64,000 nt of DNA from Sphingomonas_E sp042693015 (GTDB lineage: Bacteria; Pseudomonadota; Alphaproteobacteria; Sphingomonadales; Sphingomonadaceae): the NCBI RefSeq assembly GCF_042693015.1, contig NZ_CP170544.1, forward strand, positions 4,464,001 through 4,528,000, in the 5' to 3' direction. The notes beneath the pieces are model-generated. The model ran no database searches, was not told where the DNA came from, and saw only the letters and a list, made by a program, of their open reading frames with translations. The translations under genes were made by a program, and so were the position numbers. Each line of letters begins with the position of its first letter. Positions within the stretch are counted from its first letter, which is position 1. Shown here piece after piece: positions 16,950 to 26,016 of the stretch.

Positions 16950-18143
16950 ATGCTGACACGGCTTTTAGGGTTCCAGAGTGGCGAGACATTCGGCCAGATA
17001 CTCGCAAGAAATCGCGGTATCGGTCCCGGTTTCGACATTCTTCGCGTCCTGCTGGCCGTCGCCATTTTCGTCGGCCACACCCGCTGGATTGCCGGCGGCG
17101 ATAGCCTTGTAGCCGCGTTCGCCAATGTCGGTGACGTAACGCCGGCGACTGCCATCATCTCCGATCCCGCGACGACCGCTCCCCATGGCTGGCATGGCGC
17201 AACCAAGGGCATCAAACTGGCGATGGTGCCGGCTTTCTTCGCCCTGTCCGGCTTCCTTGTGTCAGGCAGCGCGTTCCGGCTCAAATCGACGTCGACCTTT
17301 CTGGCCCACCGATCGCTGCGCATCTTCCCGGCGCTTGCCGTCGAGGTGGCGTTGTCCGCGTTCCTGCTCGGGCCGCTTCTGACGACGCTGCCGCTGTCGC
17401 AATACTTCGCCGATCCGGCGCTTCGCCATTACCTCGGCAATGCAGCGGGCTTCGTCACGTTCGTCTTGCCTGGCGTCTTTGAGGCGAACCCGGTGCCGCA
17501 CATCGTCAACGCGAACCTGTGGACCTTGCCCGGCGAATTCTACTGCTATCTGATCGCCGGGGCGGCCCTCGCGACCCGCATCCTTTACAACCGGACGCTG
17601 TTCACCATTGCCGTCGGGCTCATGACGGTGGTGCTCGCGGCGATGCACTTCCAGCTGGGCAATTCCGTGACGGGCGGGCCGTTCCCGACACATGTCATCG
17701 TCTATTATTTCTTCGTCGGCATGCTGTTCTATCACTGGCGCGACCGCATCCCCGCCCGGCCATGGATCTTCGCTATTTCGGTCGTCGTCACCTATGCGAC
17801 GCTCAGCATCGACAGCCTGATCTACATAGCGCCGCTGTTCGTGACCTATGCGACCATCTTCGTCGGCATGATCGCTTTCCCGAAAAGTCGGCTGCTCAGC
17901 AGCGGCGACTATAGCTATGGCGTTTACCTCTATGGCTTCCCGATTGCGCAGGCGCTCGTCGCCGTTTTCCCGTGGTTTGAAGGTCAACCCTGGTCGTTGG
18001 TGGTAGTGGCGGGAGCTTTGACAATCGCGTTCGCGGCGGCGTCCTGGCATCTGATCGAGAAGCACGCACTTCGCCAGAAGAAGCGGCTCCCGGCCCGGTA
18101 TTTTCCAACCGGCACCGCTCGATCGGCTACCGCTGAAGCTTAA
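16950..18143 (+). CDS. Acyltransferase 3 family membrane protein (OafA/YrhL-like)
   Basis: 397 residues with about ten membrane helices. Family motifs: FDILRVLLAVAIFVGHTRW with the catalytic-region His; AFFALSGFLVSGS; RSLRIFPAL; NLWTLPGEFYCY; DYSYGVYLYGFP; SWHLIEKHAL. Such proteins move acetyl or other acyl groups across the inner membrane onto O-antigen, exopolysaccharide or peptidoglycan precursors. In prophages they usually alter surface sugars and block superinfection (known for serotype-converting phages). No SGNH domain is fused. It follows a small exported protein gene with one base between. A strong moron candidate: same strand as its neighbour and opposite to the late genes. Confidence 0.93.
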   Translation: MLTRLLGFQSGETFGQILARNRGIGPGFDILRVLLAVAIFVGHTRWIAGGDSLVAAFANVGDVTPATAIISDPATTAPHGWHGATKGIKLAMVPAFFALSGFLVSGSAFRLKSTSTFLAHRSLRIFPALAVEVALSAFLLGPLLTTLPLSQYFADPALRHYLGNAAGFVTFVLPGVFEANPVPHIVNANLWTLPGEFYCYLIAGAALATRILYNRTLFTIAVGLMTVVLAAMHFQLGNSVTGGPFPTHVIVYYFFVGMLFYHWRDRIPARPWIFAISVVVTYATLSIDSLIYIAPLFVTYATIFVGMIAFPKSRLLSSGDYSYGVYLYGFPIAQALVAVFPWFEGQPWSLVVVAGALTIAFAAASWHLIEKHALRQKKRLPARYFPTGTARSATAEA

Positions 18144-18261
18144 TGATGTTGCTGAGTGTGAGCGCCACAACATCGATATCTGATCATCTGGGGCCGCGCT
18201 TTATTGCGCTGATATTGGGCCATCGCCACCGCGCTGACTGCATTCGGCACTCTGGCTTGAC

Positions 18262-18279
18262 CGCCCCATCCTGACACAC
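18262..18279. repeat. 18-bp repeat copy 2 (CGCCCCATCCTGACACAC)
   Basis: Exact copy of 16638-16655, lying 69 bp before the PEP-CTERM start codon. The remainder of 18144-18347 contains no gene that I can support. Confidence 0.6.
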
Positions 18280-18347
18280 GCCGATTCACTCAGTTGCCGC
18301 GACTCGGAATCGTGTGATTTGTAACGGCTCCGAAAGGGGATTGGATC

Positions 18348-18956
18348 ATGCGGATGGCTTTGGGGGCGATGGCATTTGTCGTCGCGATGTGGACCGGTGC
18401 GGCGCAGGCGACAGTCAAGATCACGCTCGTGGCGGACCTCACATATACATGGAATGACGCTTATCAGCCGCCTGACCAGCAGGTGCCCGAAATTTCCCAC
18501 CTTGGTCCGAGCCAGATGACACTTCGGGCTGAAAGTTGGAACAGTCGGTTTTTCCTTGAAGGCCCCTCAGCGCCGTTTGGTCCTGCTTATGCTTGCGCCG
18601 CCATCGAAAGCCCAAGCTGGCTGGGGGATGGCTGCCTCGCTCCGACCTATTCAGGCAATAAACTCAGCTTCTCAGCACCTGAGCTATGGGGTTTCTATCA
18701 AGGAATGGGCATCGACCTGATTTTCGATCAGGTGATCGAGGGCAATCCGGATCTCATCGCCTCAAGCAAACTGCTAAGCGGCGGTTTCAGTTGGCATTAT
18801 GGTCATCATAATGGGTCTGCGTCTTTGCAGGGCCCGGTGTTGGGAATGTTCGTGCCCGAGCCCGCGAGCTGGGCGATGATGATCGCGGGCTTCGGCCTAA
18901 TCGGCGCGGCACTGCGTCGGACCTCTACCGCGCCAGAAAAACATGCCCCGGCGTGA
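18348..18956 (+). CDS. PEP-CTERM sorting-domain secreted protein
   Basis: 202 residues. Signal peptide at the N-terminus (cleavage near GAAQA). The C-terminus has the full sorting signal: VPEPASWAMMIAGFG, a hydrophobic stretch (LIGAAL), then RR. PEP-CTERM proteins are cut by an exosortase (XrtA/EpsH) and go to the surface or extracellular matrix, so the host must supply the exosortase. The middle part (YTWNDAYQPP, WLGDGCLAP with paired Cys) has no domain I recognise. The 3' end overlaps the convergent methyltransferase by 32 bp. Unusual cargo for a prophage. Confidence 0.9.
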   Translation: MRMALGAMAFVVAMWTGAAQATVKITLVADLTYTWNDAYQPPDQQVPEISHLGPSQMTLRAESWNSRFFLEGPSAPFGPAYACAAIESPSWLGDGCLAPTYSGNKLSFSAPELWGFYQGMGIDLIFDQVIEGNPDLIASSKLLSGGFSWHYGHHNGSASLQGPVLGMFVPEPASWAMMIAGFGLIGAALRRTSTAPEKHAPA

Positions 18957-19887
18957 AGTGCTTGACCATCTTGCCGGGCAGCATGCGCATGATCGCAGCC
19001 GTCCTGCGGCTCTCCCCGAGATCGAAACCGCCCCGCGCCTTCTCGCCTGACACGTCGCCGTCTAGCGGGATCATCTTCGTGGGCCAGCGCATTTCCGGTG
19101 CCGCCCAATAGCTCTGCAGATCGTTGAACCCGGCCCGCTGTAGCATGCCTGCCAGCGCGTTGTGGCTGTGGAGATAGCCGGGCTGCCGATCTGAGCCGAA
19201 CATTCTGCTGCCGAGCCAGCGCGGCAATGCGCTCCCGAACCGCATATTGCCCATATGCTCGTCGCGGCCGCCGGTCAGGCAGCGCAGGCCGAAACGGTTC
19301 TTCGTGACGAGATAGACGAAGCCGCCGGGCTTCCGAACCCGATCGATCTCCTTGAGCAGGCGCATATGCGCTTCCTCGTGGGTTAGGCCGTCCTGTCGCG
19401 CGCCGCACCATTCCAGCACGAGGTTGAATACGACACCATCAAAGCTGTCGTCCTCATAGGGCAGCAAGCATCGGTTGCCGCCGGCGGTGAAGCGGACGTT
19501 ATCGATCCCTTCCTGTTTCGCGCGCTCCGCACAGAACCGGGCCTGCCCCCGCACGACTTCCAGCGCATCCATGGTTGCCACCTGGCGCGCGATCGGCAGC
19601 GAGATTTGACCGAGGCCCGGCCCGATTTCGAGGATGCGGTGATGCGGCTTGAGGTCGAGCAGAGGGAGGAAGATCAGCCGTTCGGGATTGTCGACATAGC
19701 TGAGCAGCGTGCGGCCATGGACTTCGCTGACTGCGGTCCTCCAATCCTTTTCACGCGCGATCGAAAGCAGGCGCTCGAGCGCCGCCAACTCGTCGGCAGA
19801 TTCAAAGGAGGACAAAGCCGGATCAACGAAGATGTCCCCGTCGCGCTCGATTCCGAACGCCGGCTGAAAGGTTGGGAAGTCGGTCAT
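18925..19887 (-). CDS. Class I SAM-dependent methyltransferase
   Basis: About 320 residues. SAM-binding motif I ILEIGPGLGQIS near residue 80, an acidic residue at the end of strand 2 (MDALEVV), DSFDGVVFNLVLEWC as motif IV, and IDRVRKPGGFVYLVT as motif V/VI. This order is typical of small-molecule or glycan methyltransferases. ATG 19887 is chosen, with gtgagg 4 nt upstream. Divergent from an APH-like kinase gene with 58 bp between. The pair may modify a surface sugar or phosphate together with the nearby acyltransferase; that is inference from context. Confidence 0.85.
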   Translation of the reverse strand: MTDFPTFQPAFGIERDGDIFVDPALSSFESADELAALERLLSIAREKDWRTAVSEVHGRTLLSYVDNPERLIFLPLLDLKPHHRILEIGPGLGQISLPIARQVATMDALEVVRGQARFCAERAKQEGIDNVRFTAGGNRCLLPYEDDSFDGVVFNLVLEWCGARQDGLTHEEAHMRLLKEIDRVRKPGGFVYLVTKNRFGLRCLTGGRDEHMGNMRFGSALPRWLGSRMFGSDRQPGYLHSHNALAGMLQRAGFNDLQSYWAAPEMRWPTKMIPLDGDVSGEKARGGFDLGESRRTAAIMRMLPGKMVKHFTPGHVFLAR

Positions 19888-19945
19888 ACGCCTCACTTGT
19901 CACAGGTTTGTTGCCGAAACGTCATATTCGTGTCACGCTCGGCAA

Positions 19946-20869
19946 ATGGAAGGGGCATCTATAATAAACGCCGAGCGCTCGACGCTCGAATTCGCCAGCA
20001 TTGCCAGCTTCGGCCACGCCAAATTGAAGCGTATCGGCAAAGACGTCGACGTCGCCGATTCGTCGCTGGCCTTCCATTTACGAGCGTCGGGACAGCGAAG
20101 CGTGTTGCTCGTCTCGCCCGCGCGCTTCCCGAATGCGATCAGGGAGGACTTCGACAAGGCCGCAACAATGAAAGCGGCGCTCGGTCGATTGGGTGACGTG
20201 ATCCTTACTCCAACAGACACCGGACACATCCTTAACTCGTCTTTCGCCGTCGTGCCCTATCGGCGACCACTGTTCAAGGCGCCCGGCCTTTCGTGGGCCG
20301 ATCGCCGGCTTATGCGGGGTCATGTCGCATCATGGCTCGAAAATGTTGCCGGAACCTTTAGGTTCTGCGGGATCGAACGCTATCAGCGCGCCGTCGAGAC
20401 GATGCGGGACATCGCGCCGCAGGGGTCACTGACGCAGCAAGCCGCCATCGCCGCCAACCGGCATCTCATCAACGGCTATTTCAGGCCCGTCACCGTTCCC
20501 ATGCACGGGGATTTGTGGCGCGGGAACGTGCTGCGCGGCAAGCGAGGCGGCCCTCCACTCCATCTGATCGATTGGGGCGGTTCGCTGGTCGACGGCTATC
20601 CGATTCTCGACCTGCTCACGATGGCGGGGTCATTCCACATTGGCCCGGCCGCACTCGCCCGAGAGCTTGGCAAGCATTATGCGAAGCTCGAATGCAGGAG
20701 CGAGGATATGCTCGTCTACCTGATGGGCGGCCTGGGACACCTCGCCAACAACCTCGGCGAGTTTCCCATCAAGCGCTTTCATCAACTGGCAGAGAACCTT
20801 GTGACGCTCTACGACGGGGCGATCGGCGGCGAGTTGCGTTGGCCGCCGGCTATAATGTCCCGCGGCTGA
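19946..20869 (+). CDS. APH/choline-kinase-fold phosphotransferase
   Basis: 307 residues. The catalytic loop MHGDLWRGNVL (Brenner HGDxxxxN) and the following metal-binding LIDWGGSLVDGYPILDLL identify the aminoglycoside-phosphotransferase/choline-kinase fold. The N-terminal lobe is divergent, with no clear glycine-rich loop; KLKRIGKDVDVAD may be its remnant. The substrate could be a sugar, choline-like head group or small metabolite. No evidence for antibiotic resistance. Transcribed divergently from the methyltransferase, and ends 11 bp before the convergent tail-spike gene. Confidence 0.8.
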   Translation: MEGASIINAERSTLEFASIASFGHAKLKRIGKDVDVADSSLAFHLRASGQRSVLLVSPARFPNAIREDFDKAATMKAALGRLGDVILTPTDTGHILNSSFAVVPYRRPLFKAPGLSWADRRLMRGHVASWLENVAGTFRFCGIERYQRAVETMRDIAPQGSLTQQAAIAANRHLINGYFRPVTVPMHGDLWRGNVLRGKRGGPPLHLIDWGGSLVDGYPILDLLTMAGSFHIGPAALARELGKHYAKLECRSEDMLVYLMGGLGHLANNLGEFPIKRFHQLAENLVTLYDGAIGGELRWPPAIMSRG

Positions 20870-20879
20870 CGCGTCCGGC

Positions 20880-23800
20880 CTATGGCTGCAATTCCGCATT
20901 GAGCGCCGCATAGGCATCGAACATCTCGTTCGATGACGTGTCCACCTCGCTCATCATCGTCCGCCAAGGATCAATGCCGACGCCCGTAATAGGCATGTAG
21001 CCCAGGGCGAAATTAGTCGCGATGTTGTAGGCATTGCTGGCGTTGCGCTGGAAATCCATAAGCTCGGCGACACCGGCATTGATCAGACCGCGGTAGAAGG
21101 TGACGCGCAGCGTTGCGTATTCCTCTGAACGATAAAGGGCGGTGAATGCAGCCTCGACGGTCCGAGGAGTCGCGTTGCGGTGGGCGCGCGATTTCGTGTC
21201 GTTCCATGTTGCGCCGTTGCCGTCGACAAACAATGCCCACTGCGCCGGATTGCCGACGGGGTTGACGCTGTTTGTCGTGATGGCGCGATAAGTCTGATCA
21301 TCGGAGCCAACTGCAAAAGTGCCCGCATCCCACGTCCCTGGCGACCACACCGGACATTGGTCCGGATAGTTGAACGGTGTGCCATGGTCGCCGAGCTCAT
21401 AGGCAGTGACGCGGATCGCATCCTTATTGCCACGATTGGCTTTGGCGTAGATCGCGACGGGCAGGGTCCAGTTCGTTCGCACATGCGACACGACCGCATT
21501 TGCGGCGGTCGTCGCGCGAGGCAGATATGCAGCGATGAACCCGGCCGTGTTCCCCGCATACATCAGATCGCGCTGAGCTTCCGTCCAGCCATCATCCGCG
21601 GCGCTCATATAGTTGCCGAGCTCATACCCGGCGACGCCGCCACCATAATATGGCGCGATGGCAACCCGATCGACCTCGAGGTAGACGCTATCGAAGTCGA
21701 GCGCGGGCTGAAGCACGGAGAAACTGGACGTCGCCTGCCACGAAATGACGTGCAGCGGGCGCGGCTTGCCGGCGGCCGCGAACGCCGCGTCCATGAGCGC
21801 CCACACCTCTTTCGACCGTCGACCGATCCAGCGCAGCTGCGCGCGGAAGGTCGAGGTCGTGTTGTATTTGATCGTCCAGTTGTTCGCGGACGTGCCCTCT
21901 GTCGACCCCGCGGGGAGAGTTTGGCCGTCGACGGTCGTCCCGGTGGCCTGGTAAACCTGCCAGCCAACGCCGCTGACCTCCGCGAACATCAGGGTTCCGG
22001 CCGGATAGGAGCCGGTGACGGCGCGGGTGTTGCGATTGACGATCCGAGCGGTGCTGACGTTCGAATAGGCGCCGTCGATGATCGTTTCAGGCACCGCCGC
22101 AGCGTGCGTGGTGACGCCGATCGGGCCGTAGCCACGGCGACAGCCTTCCAGCTTGGATTCGAGGAACTGGCGAGGGAAGCCTTCATTCCATATCTCGTTG
22201 GCCAACTCGGCGAGGACCATCGCCATTGCGCTGACCGACGCGGCGAGGCGCGTTGCCCAAGCCGTGATGAGGCTGTCGCCTGCGGTATGAGGCGGTGTCA
22301 TCCACACGTCCTGCCCGATGTTCGCCAAGGCGATCAGGCGAGAGATGGGGTCGAAATTCCCTTGCGTTCCATAGTTCGCAACCGTGTCCACGGGGAGCGC
22401 CGTTGCCGTGCGGCCGCCGGCCCGGTTGTCCCAATGGTTGACGTCGCTCTCGGTCATACAGCGGCTGACCGACGCGATTTGCGGGATCGACGCGGCGGCG
22501 ACCGAGTTGATGGCGACGGCGCCAAGCGCCGGGTCAGTCGAAAGCTTGACCTGCGGCCAGGGCACGCCGCCGGCGGCCTCGATCGAGGCTTTCGTGATCT
22601 TCCAATAATTGACCCGGCTCACGCCCGCGGTGTCGATGGTGTAGCTCAACGTGTCGTCGACATACGACCACGATCCGGAGACGGCACCGGCGGTGATCGT
22701 CAGGCCAGGCACCAGCTTAATCTGGTAGGTGCCGGCGCGGGCGTAGAAGCGGCGGACACCGAGAAAGAACTCGGTTTCCCCGGCCCCGTTCGTTCCATAG
22801 AACTTGCCGTCCATGTCCATCTTGAAGGTGGAGCCGGCGCCATCGGCCGACGTCAGGCCCGCGCCGGCGCTGGTGATTTGCTTCGACCGCTGGACGATCG
22901 CGCCGCCATCCGAAACCTTCGTCCATTCGATGCCGCTGCCGCCGGCGTCGGTGAACTTGTCCTGGGTGGAATAATAGCGGTCATAGCCATGGTTGGCGCC
23001 GAGGCGGCCGAGGACCAGAGGCAGAACCGGGAACGCCGTCTGGCAGGTCGCGATCGACCCGGGAAGATCGGGGTCGCGGACATAGACCGCGCCGATACCG
23101 CCATTGTCGGCGCCGGTCACATCGACATAGGTCGGCGTGCCGGCAGCGGTCCAATCGAGCAGTACCTCGCCGCTAGGTCCGAGCACCATCACCTGTGCGT
23201 TATTGGCGGTGCCGAGATAGCTGATGAGCAGTGGAATCCGGACCTTCGTCGCATCATCGGGCGAAACGATCAGCGTGCCGGTCGAGACGAGCAGTGCGTT
23301 CGCCTGCGGCGTCACATATTCGATCTCGCTGATATAATTGGCCGGCAGCGTCAGGCCGGTGACATCGCCGATGCCGTTGCGGAACCCGACCTGCGTCGCG
23401 GCCGCGAGCGTTGCATGGATCGGACCGGCGCCCTTGCCCCCATTGAGCGCGACGCTCTCCGACAGGTGAACGCCGTTCTTCCAAAGCTGGTAATAAAGGT
23501 TGCCGCTGTCGACGACCGGAACGACCGCATAAACGTCGCCGGTCGAATAGCCGCTCGTCGCGGCGTTGATAAGCACCGTGTCCGTGCCGCCCACGCGCGA
23601 ATAAAGGGTCACGAACGTCCCGGTCATCGTCACATAGGCGAAGTTAGTGGTGTCGGCATAGGACACGTAGAAAAGGCGGTTCTGAGTGGTCGCATTGTCG
23701 CCAGGGTTGCGCATCGGCCAGACGCGCAGCTTGCCCTTCGTCGCGCCGTTCGAGCGCAGCCACGACACAGAATTGCCCGAGGCATAGGCTTTGAGTTCGT

Positions 23801-24815
23801 TGCCCGAGGCGCGAAGGCTCTGATGCTGCGCCGCCGTCCCGGTCGTGGTGAAGTCGGCACCAGCCGGCGAGGACGCTTCGTTATACTGGTAGAGCAGCGT
23901 CGGATCCGGGTTGCCGGCATCGTTGGCGAACGAGGTGCGGTAATAATTGGCTTCCGGAAAGGCGACACGGACAGGGCTGTAGACCGGCTCGCTGTCGCCA
24001 TCAGGGCCATGCGCAACGATCTTCAGGCGGCGAGCCTTGCCGACGTCATTGGCCGCGCTGAAGGCCCGCGTCGGAGCCGCATCGCCATAGTTCGGCGTGT
24101 AAGTGGTGATCGTGACGCCGTCGCGCTGATATTCGACCGTCAGCGACGTCGTATCGTCCCACAAACCATAGTCCAGCGTCTGGGTCGCGCCGTCGACCTC
24201 AAGGCCCTCGATCTCCGGCGGGGCGGTGTTGACCGGCGCACCCTCGCCGGCGAACGTCATCCCGAGCGAGCTATCGCGCGGGTTGTTCGTCGCGCCGGCA
24301 AGCGTCTCGCGGAGCACGACATTCTCGGTCGTCGCAATCGGTGTCGAGCAGACGAGCGTCCGGCTCTCGCCCGAACCGCCCAGCGAATAGCGGCCGCCGG
24401 GATTGGTCTGGATCGTGATCGTCGAACCGGCAGTCTTGCCCAGGATGTTCGCGGAGAACGGGCTGCCAGCTGCGCCGCCATAGCTCGACAGGGTGAGCGC
24501 GGCGAGGGTCGGAGCGACCCCGCTCGGCAGCGAGCCGGAAATCATGCTGACGATGCCCAACGGCGCCGCGACCGCGATGACCGCCTCGGGCAGCCACACC
24601 CGCGCCATATCGGGCACAACGCCGTGCTGGATCGCGACCTCGCGCAGATTGGCAGGGTCGACGGCACCGCCCACCTGCAGCGCGCCCTGATCCCCGGGAT
24701 TGGCGGCCGCGGCGAGGCCGGAGCGCACGGCCGCGGAAGCGACCTCGTCCGGAAGCGTCAGCCGCTTCGGCGCGAGGATAGCGTTGCGCGGATCCCAAAG
24801 CAGGATCGTCTTCAT
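20880..24815 (-). CDS. Large tail spike/fibre protein with a glycoside-hydrolase-like C-terminal region
   Basis: 1311 residues, last gene of the late operon. The N-terminal ~140 residues (TILLWDPRNAILAPKRL) are probably the attachment domain. The middle (~200-700) is Thr/Ser/Gly-rich beta structure like receptor-binding or carbohydrate modules. From ~800 on the pattern is alpha/beta: VLAELANEIWNEGFPRQFL near residue 875 resembles the Asn-Glu acid/base strand of clan GH-A hydrolases, and SVYLEVDRVAIAPYYGG and VAIYAKANRG follow as barrel strands. A depolymerase that cuts the host surface polysaccharide fits. No family is claimed. The gene name is inferred from size, place and composition. Confidence 0.7.
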   Translation of the reverse strand: MKTILLWDPRNAILAPKRLTLPDEVASAAVRSGLAAAANPGDQGALQVGGAVDPANLREVAIQHGVVPDMARVWLPEAVIAVAAPLGIVSMISGSLPSGVAPTLAALTLSSYGGAAGSPFSANILGKTAGSTITIQTNPGGRYSLGGSGESRTLVCSTPIATTENVVLRETLAGATNNPRDSSLGMTFAGEGAPVNTAPPEIEGLEVDGATQTLDYGLWDDTTSLTVEYQRDGVTITTYTPNYGDAAPTRAFSAANDVGKARRLKIVAHGPDGDSEPVYSPVRVAFPEANYYRTSFANDAGNPDPTLLYQYNEASSPAGADFTTTGTAAQHQSLRASGNELKAYASGNSVSWLRSNGATKGKLRVWPMRNPGDNATTQNRLFYVSYADTTNFAYVTMTGTFVTLYSRVGGTDTVLINAATSGYSTGDVYAVVPVVDSGNLYYQLWKNGVHLSESVALNGGKGAGPIHATLAAATQVGFRNGIGDVTGLTLPANYISEIEYVTPQANALLVSTGTLIVSPDDATKVRIPLLISYLGTANNAQVMVLGPSGEVLLDWTAAGTPTYVDVTGADNGGIGAVYVRDPDLPGSIATCQTAFPVLPLVLGRLGANHGYDRYYSTQDKFTDAGGSGIEWTKVSDGGAIVQRSKQITSAGAGLTSADGAGSTFKMDMDGKFYGTNGAGETEFFLGVRRFYARAGTYQIKLVPGLTITAGAVSGSWSYVDDTLSYTIDTAGVSRVNYWKITKASIEAAGGVPWPQVKLSTDPALGAVAINSVAAASIPQIASVSRCMTESDVNHWDNRAGGRTATALPVDTVANYGTQGNFDPISRLIALANIGQDVWMTPPHTAGDSLITAWATRLAASVSAMAMVLAELANEIWNEGFPRQFLESKLEGCRRGYGPIGVTTHAAAVPETIIDGAYSNVSTARIVNRNTRAVTGSYPAGTLMFAEVSGVGWQVYQATGTTVDGQTLPAGSTEGTSANNWTIKYNTTSTFRAQLRWIGRRSKEVWALMDAAFAAAGKPRPLHVISWQATSSFSVLQPALDFDSVYLEVDRVAIAPYYGGGVAGYELGNYMSAADDGWTEAQRDLMYAGNTAGFIAAYLPRATTAANAVVSHVRTNWTLPVAIYAKANRGNKDAIRVTAYELGDHGTPFNYPDQCPVWSPGTWDAGTFAVGSDDQTYRAITTNSVNPVGNPAQWALFVDGNGATWNDTKSRAHRNATPRTVEAAFTALYRSEEYATLRVTFYRGLINAGVAELMDFQRNASNAYNIATNFALGYMPITGVGIDPWRTMMSEVDTSSNEMFDAYAALNAELQP

Positions 24816-24866
24816 GGGCGGTCTCCGGGATGATGGCGCAGCGCGCCAGGCGAGAAATGGACGGGC

Positions 24867-25361
24867 TCAGCGGACGTCGATTTGACGGCGAACCCAGGTC
24901 TGCAGGTCGAGTAGTTGTCGGGTGTTGTCGTCGGCCGCCATCATCAGGGCGACGGCGGTTTCGGTAGGTATTGAGAGAAGTCCGTCACCGCAGGCGTTTG
25001 CATCAAAGCTGCGGGCGGGGTCGGGAATGCGGGGCAGGGCGGCATCGGGCCGTCCAGTGAGTTCGCGCAGGCGCTGCTCATAACGAGCGCGCTGAGCATC
25101 CATCGCTTGTCGATGCGCAAGGTCGGTCTCCTGGTTGATGACGGTGCGGGCGCGCTCGGTTTCCAGCCGCTTCGCCAGTTCGGCCGCCTGGGCGGCCTTC
25201 ATCCCGTCGACATAGGCCTGATGGTCTTCGCGCGCCTCGGCGAGGGTGTGTCGCGTGACCTGAAGGGCTAGCGCCAGACCAATGATCGGCACGGCCCACC
25301 AGAAGCGGCGGAGCGCGCGCAGCGCCATGCCGGCGCCAGAGAGGACAGCGCCGGGGATCAT
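24867..25361 (-). CDS. Rz-like inner-membrane spanin candidate
   Basis: 164 residues. One N-terminal membrane helix (FWWAVPIIGLALALQV) is followed by a long charged coiled coil (AELAKRLETERARTVINQE), the plan of i-spanins that disrupt the outer membrane during lysis. A pair of Cys is absent from the coil. Its ATG overlaps the preceding stop (ATGA). No nested Rz1-like lipoprotein frame with a lipobox is visible inside it, so an outer partner would have to be the lipoprotein at 25651. Confidence 0.65.
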   Translation of the reverse strand: MIPGAVLSGAGMALRALRRFWWAVPIIGLALALQVTRHTLAEAREDHQAYVDGMKAAQAAELAKRLETERARTVINQETDLAHRQAMDAQRARYEQRLRELTGRPDAALPRIPDPARSFDANACGDGLLSIPTETAVALMMAADDNTRQLLDLQTWVRRQIDVR

Positions 25362-25654
25362 GGCCGATGGTCCTTGTTTCGGGACGAGGCGGACGACCCG
25401 AGGTAGAAGAAGAAGGCCGCCGTCGCGATCGTCTCCGCCGCCTTCTGGATTCCGGCCCGCTCAGCCTCGCTGGCGTCCGTGAGCAGGATCCAGCCGGAAA
25501 TGATCATCCAGCTTCCGATGGCGAGAATGGCGATCGCGAAGATCTGCCGCGACGATATGCCGATAGGCGCCGAGGTCGCGGCCTTCTCTTCGGCCATGGA
25601 AGCGCGGTCCTGCTCCGCGGCTTCGAGGATCTCGGCAGCCTCGCGATCGGTCAC
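25358..25654 (-). CDS. Small two-helix membrane protein of the lysis cassette
   Basis: 98 residues. Acidic helical N-terminus, then a transmembrane helix (IFAIAILAIGSWMIISGWILL) and a second shorter one (TIATAAFFFYLGS). Overlaps its neighbours by 4 bp on both sides. Could be a holin or antiholin. Position between lipoprotein and spanin supports a lysis role. Confidence 0.6.
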   Translation of the reverse strand: MTDREAAEILEAAEQDRASMAEEKAATSAPIGISSRQIFAIAILAIGSWMIISGWILLTDASEAERAGIQKAAETIATAAFFFYLGSSASSRNKDHRP

Positions 25655-26016
25655 CGGAGCCTCGCGCCATGGAACCGGCCGAAGGCGCAGTGCGTAAGCT
25701 CATGGCCGGCGAATTCCGGCATGTAGCGCTTGGCAGGGTCGACGATATGCACGGTGCAGTTGCCGTGCGCGTCGATCAGGCTCCACGCCTGGATATCCTC
25801 TTCGCGATGGACGAGGGCGCCCGCGGCCTTTCCTTCGCGCTCAAGGTCGCCGAGCGTCGGATGCAGAACCAGCGTCACGCGGAGGTTGCTGTTCGACCAT
25901 TCGGCCTGCTCGAAGCTGTAGCCGTCGGACCCGCGCGGAGGCTGGCATGCCGAGAGGGCAAGCAGGCACATCGCCGTGAAAGCGATCGCGGCAGCGAGAA
26001 TATGCTGGCGGTTCAT
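25651..26016 (-). CDS. Lysis-cassette lipoprotein with an HExxH motif
   Basis: 121 residues. Lipobox LSAC with Cys24 after a hydrophobic signal. Near the C-terminus GHELTHCAFGRFH gives His105-Glu106-x-x-His109 and a further His116, a zinc-peptidase-like site shifted by one residue from the metzincin spacing. The start overlaps the endolysin stop by 4 bp. It should sit in the outer membrane, facing the periplasm. It may act as an outer-membrane lysis factor or a small protease; neither is proven. Confidence 0.7.
   Translation of the reverse strand: MNRQHILAAAIAFTAMCLLALSACQPPRGSDGYSFEQAEWSNSNLRVTLVLHPTLGDLEREGKAAGALVHREEDIQAWSLIDAHGNCTVHIVDPAKRYMPEFAGHELTHCAFGRFHGARLR

Noticed and set aside
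19946..20869. Aminoglycoside resistance gene
   Set aside because: The kinase fold is clear but the N-lobe is divergent and the context is surface modification; no resistance family signature is visible.
21180..24833. Plus-strand open frame of 1217 codons opposite the tail-spike gene
   Set aside because: Arg/Asp/Gly-rich text without domains; it is the antisense shadow of a high-GC gene whose own frame has clear phage sequence.
25078..25299. Nested Rz1 gene inside the spanin gene
   Set aside because: The alternative frame has no signal peptide or lipobox Cys.
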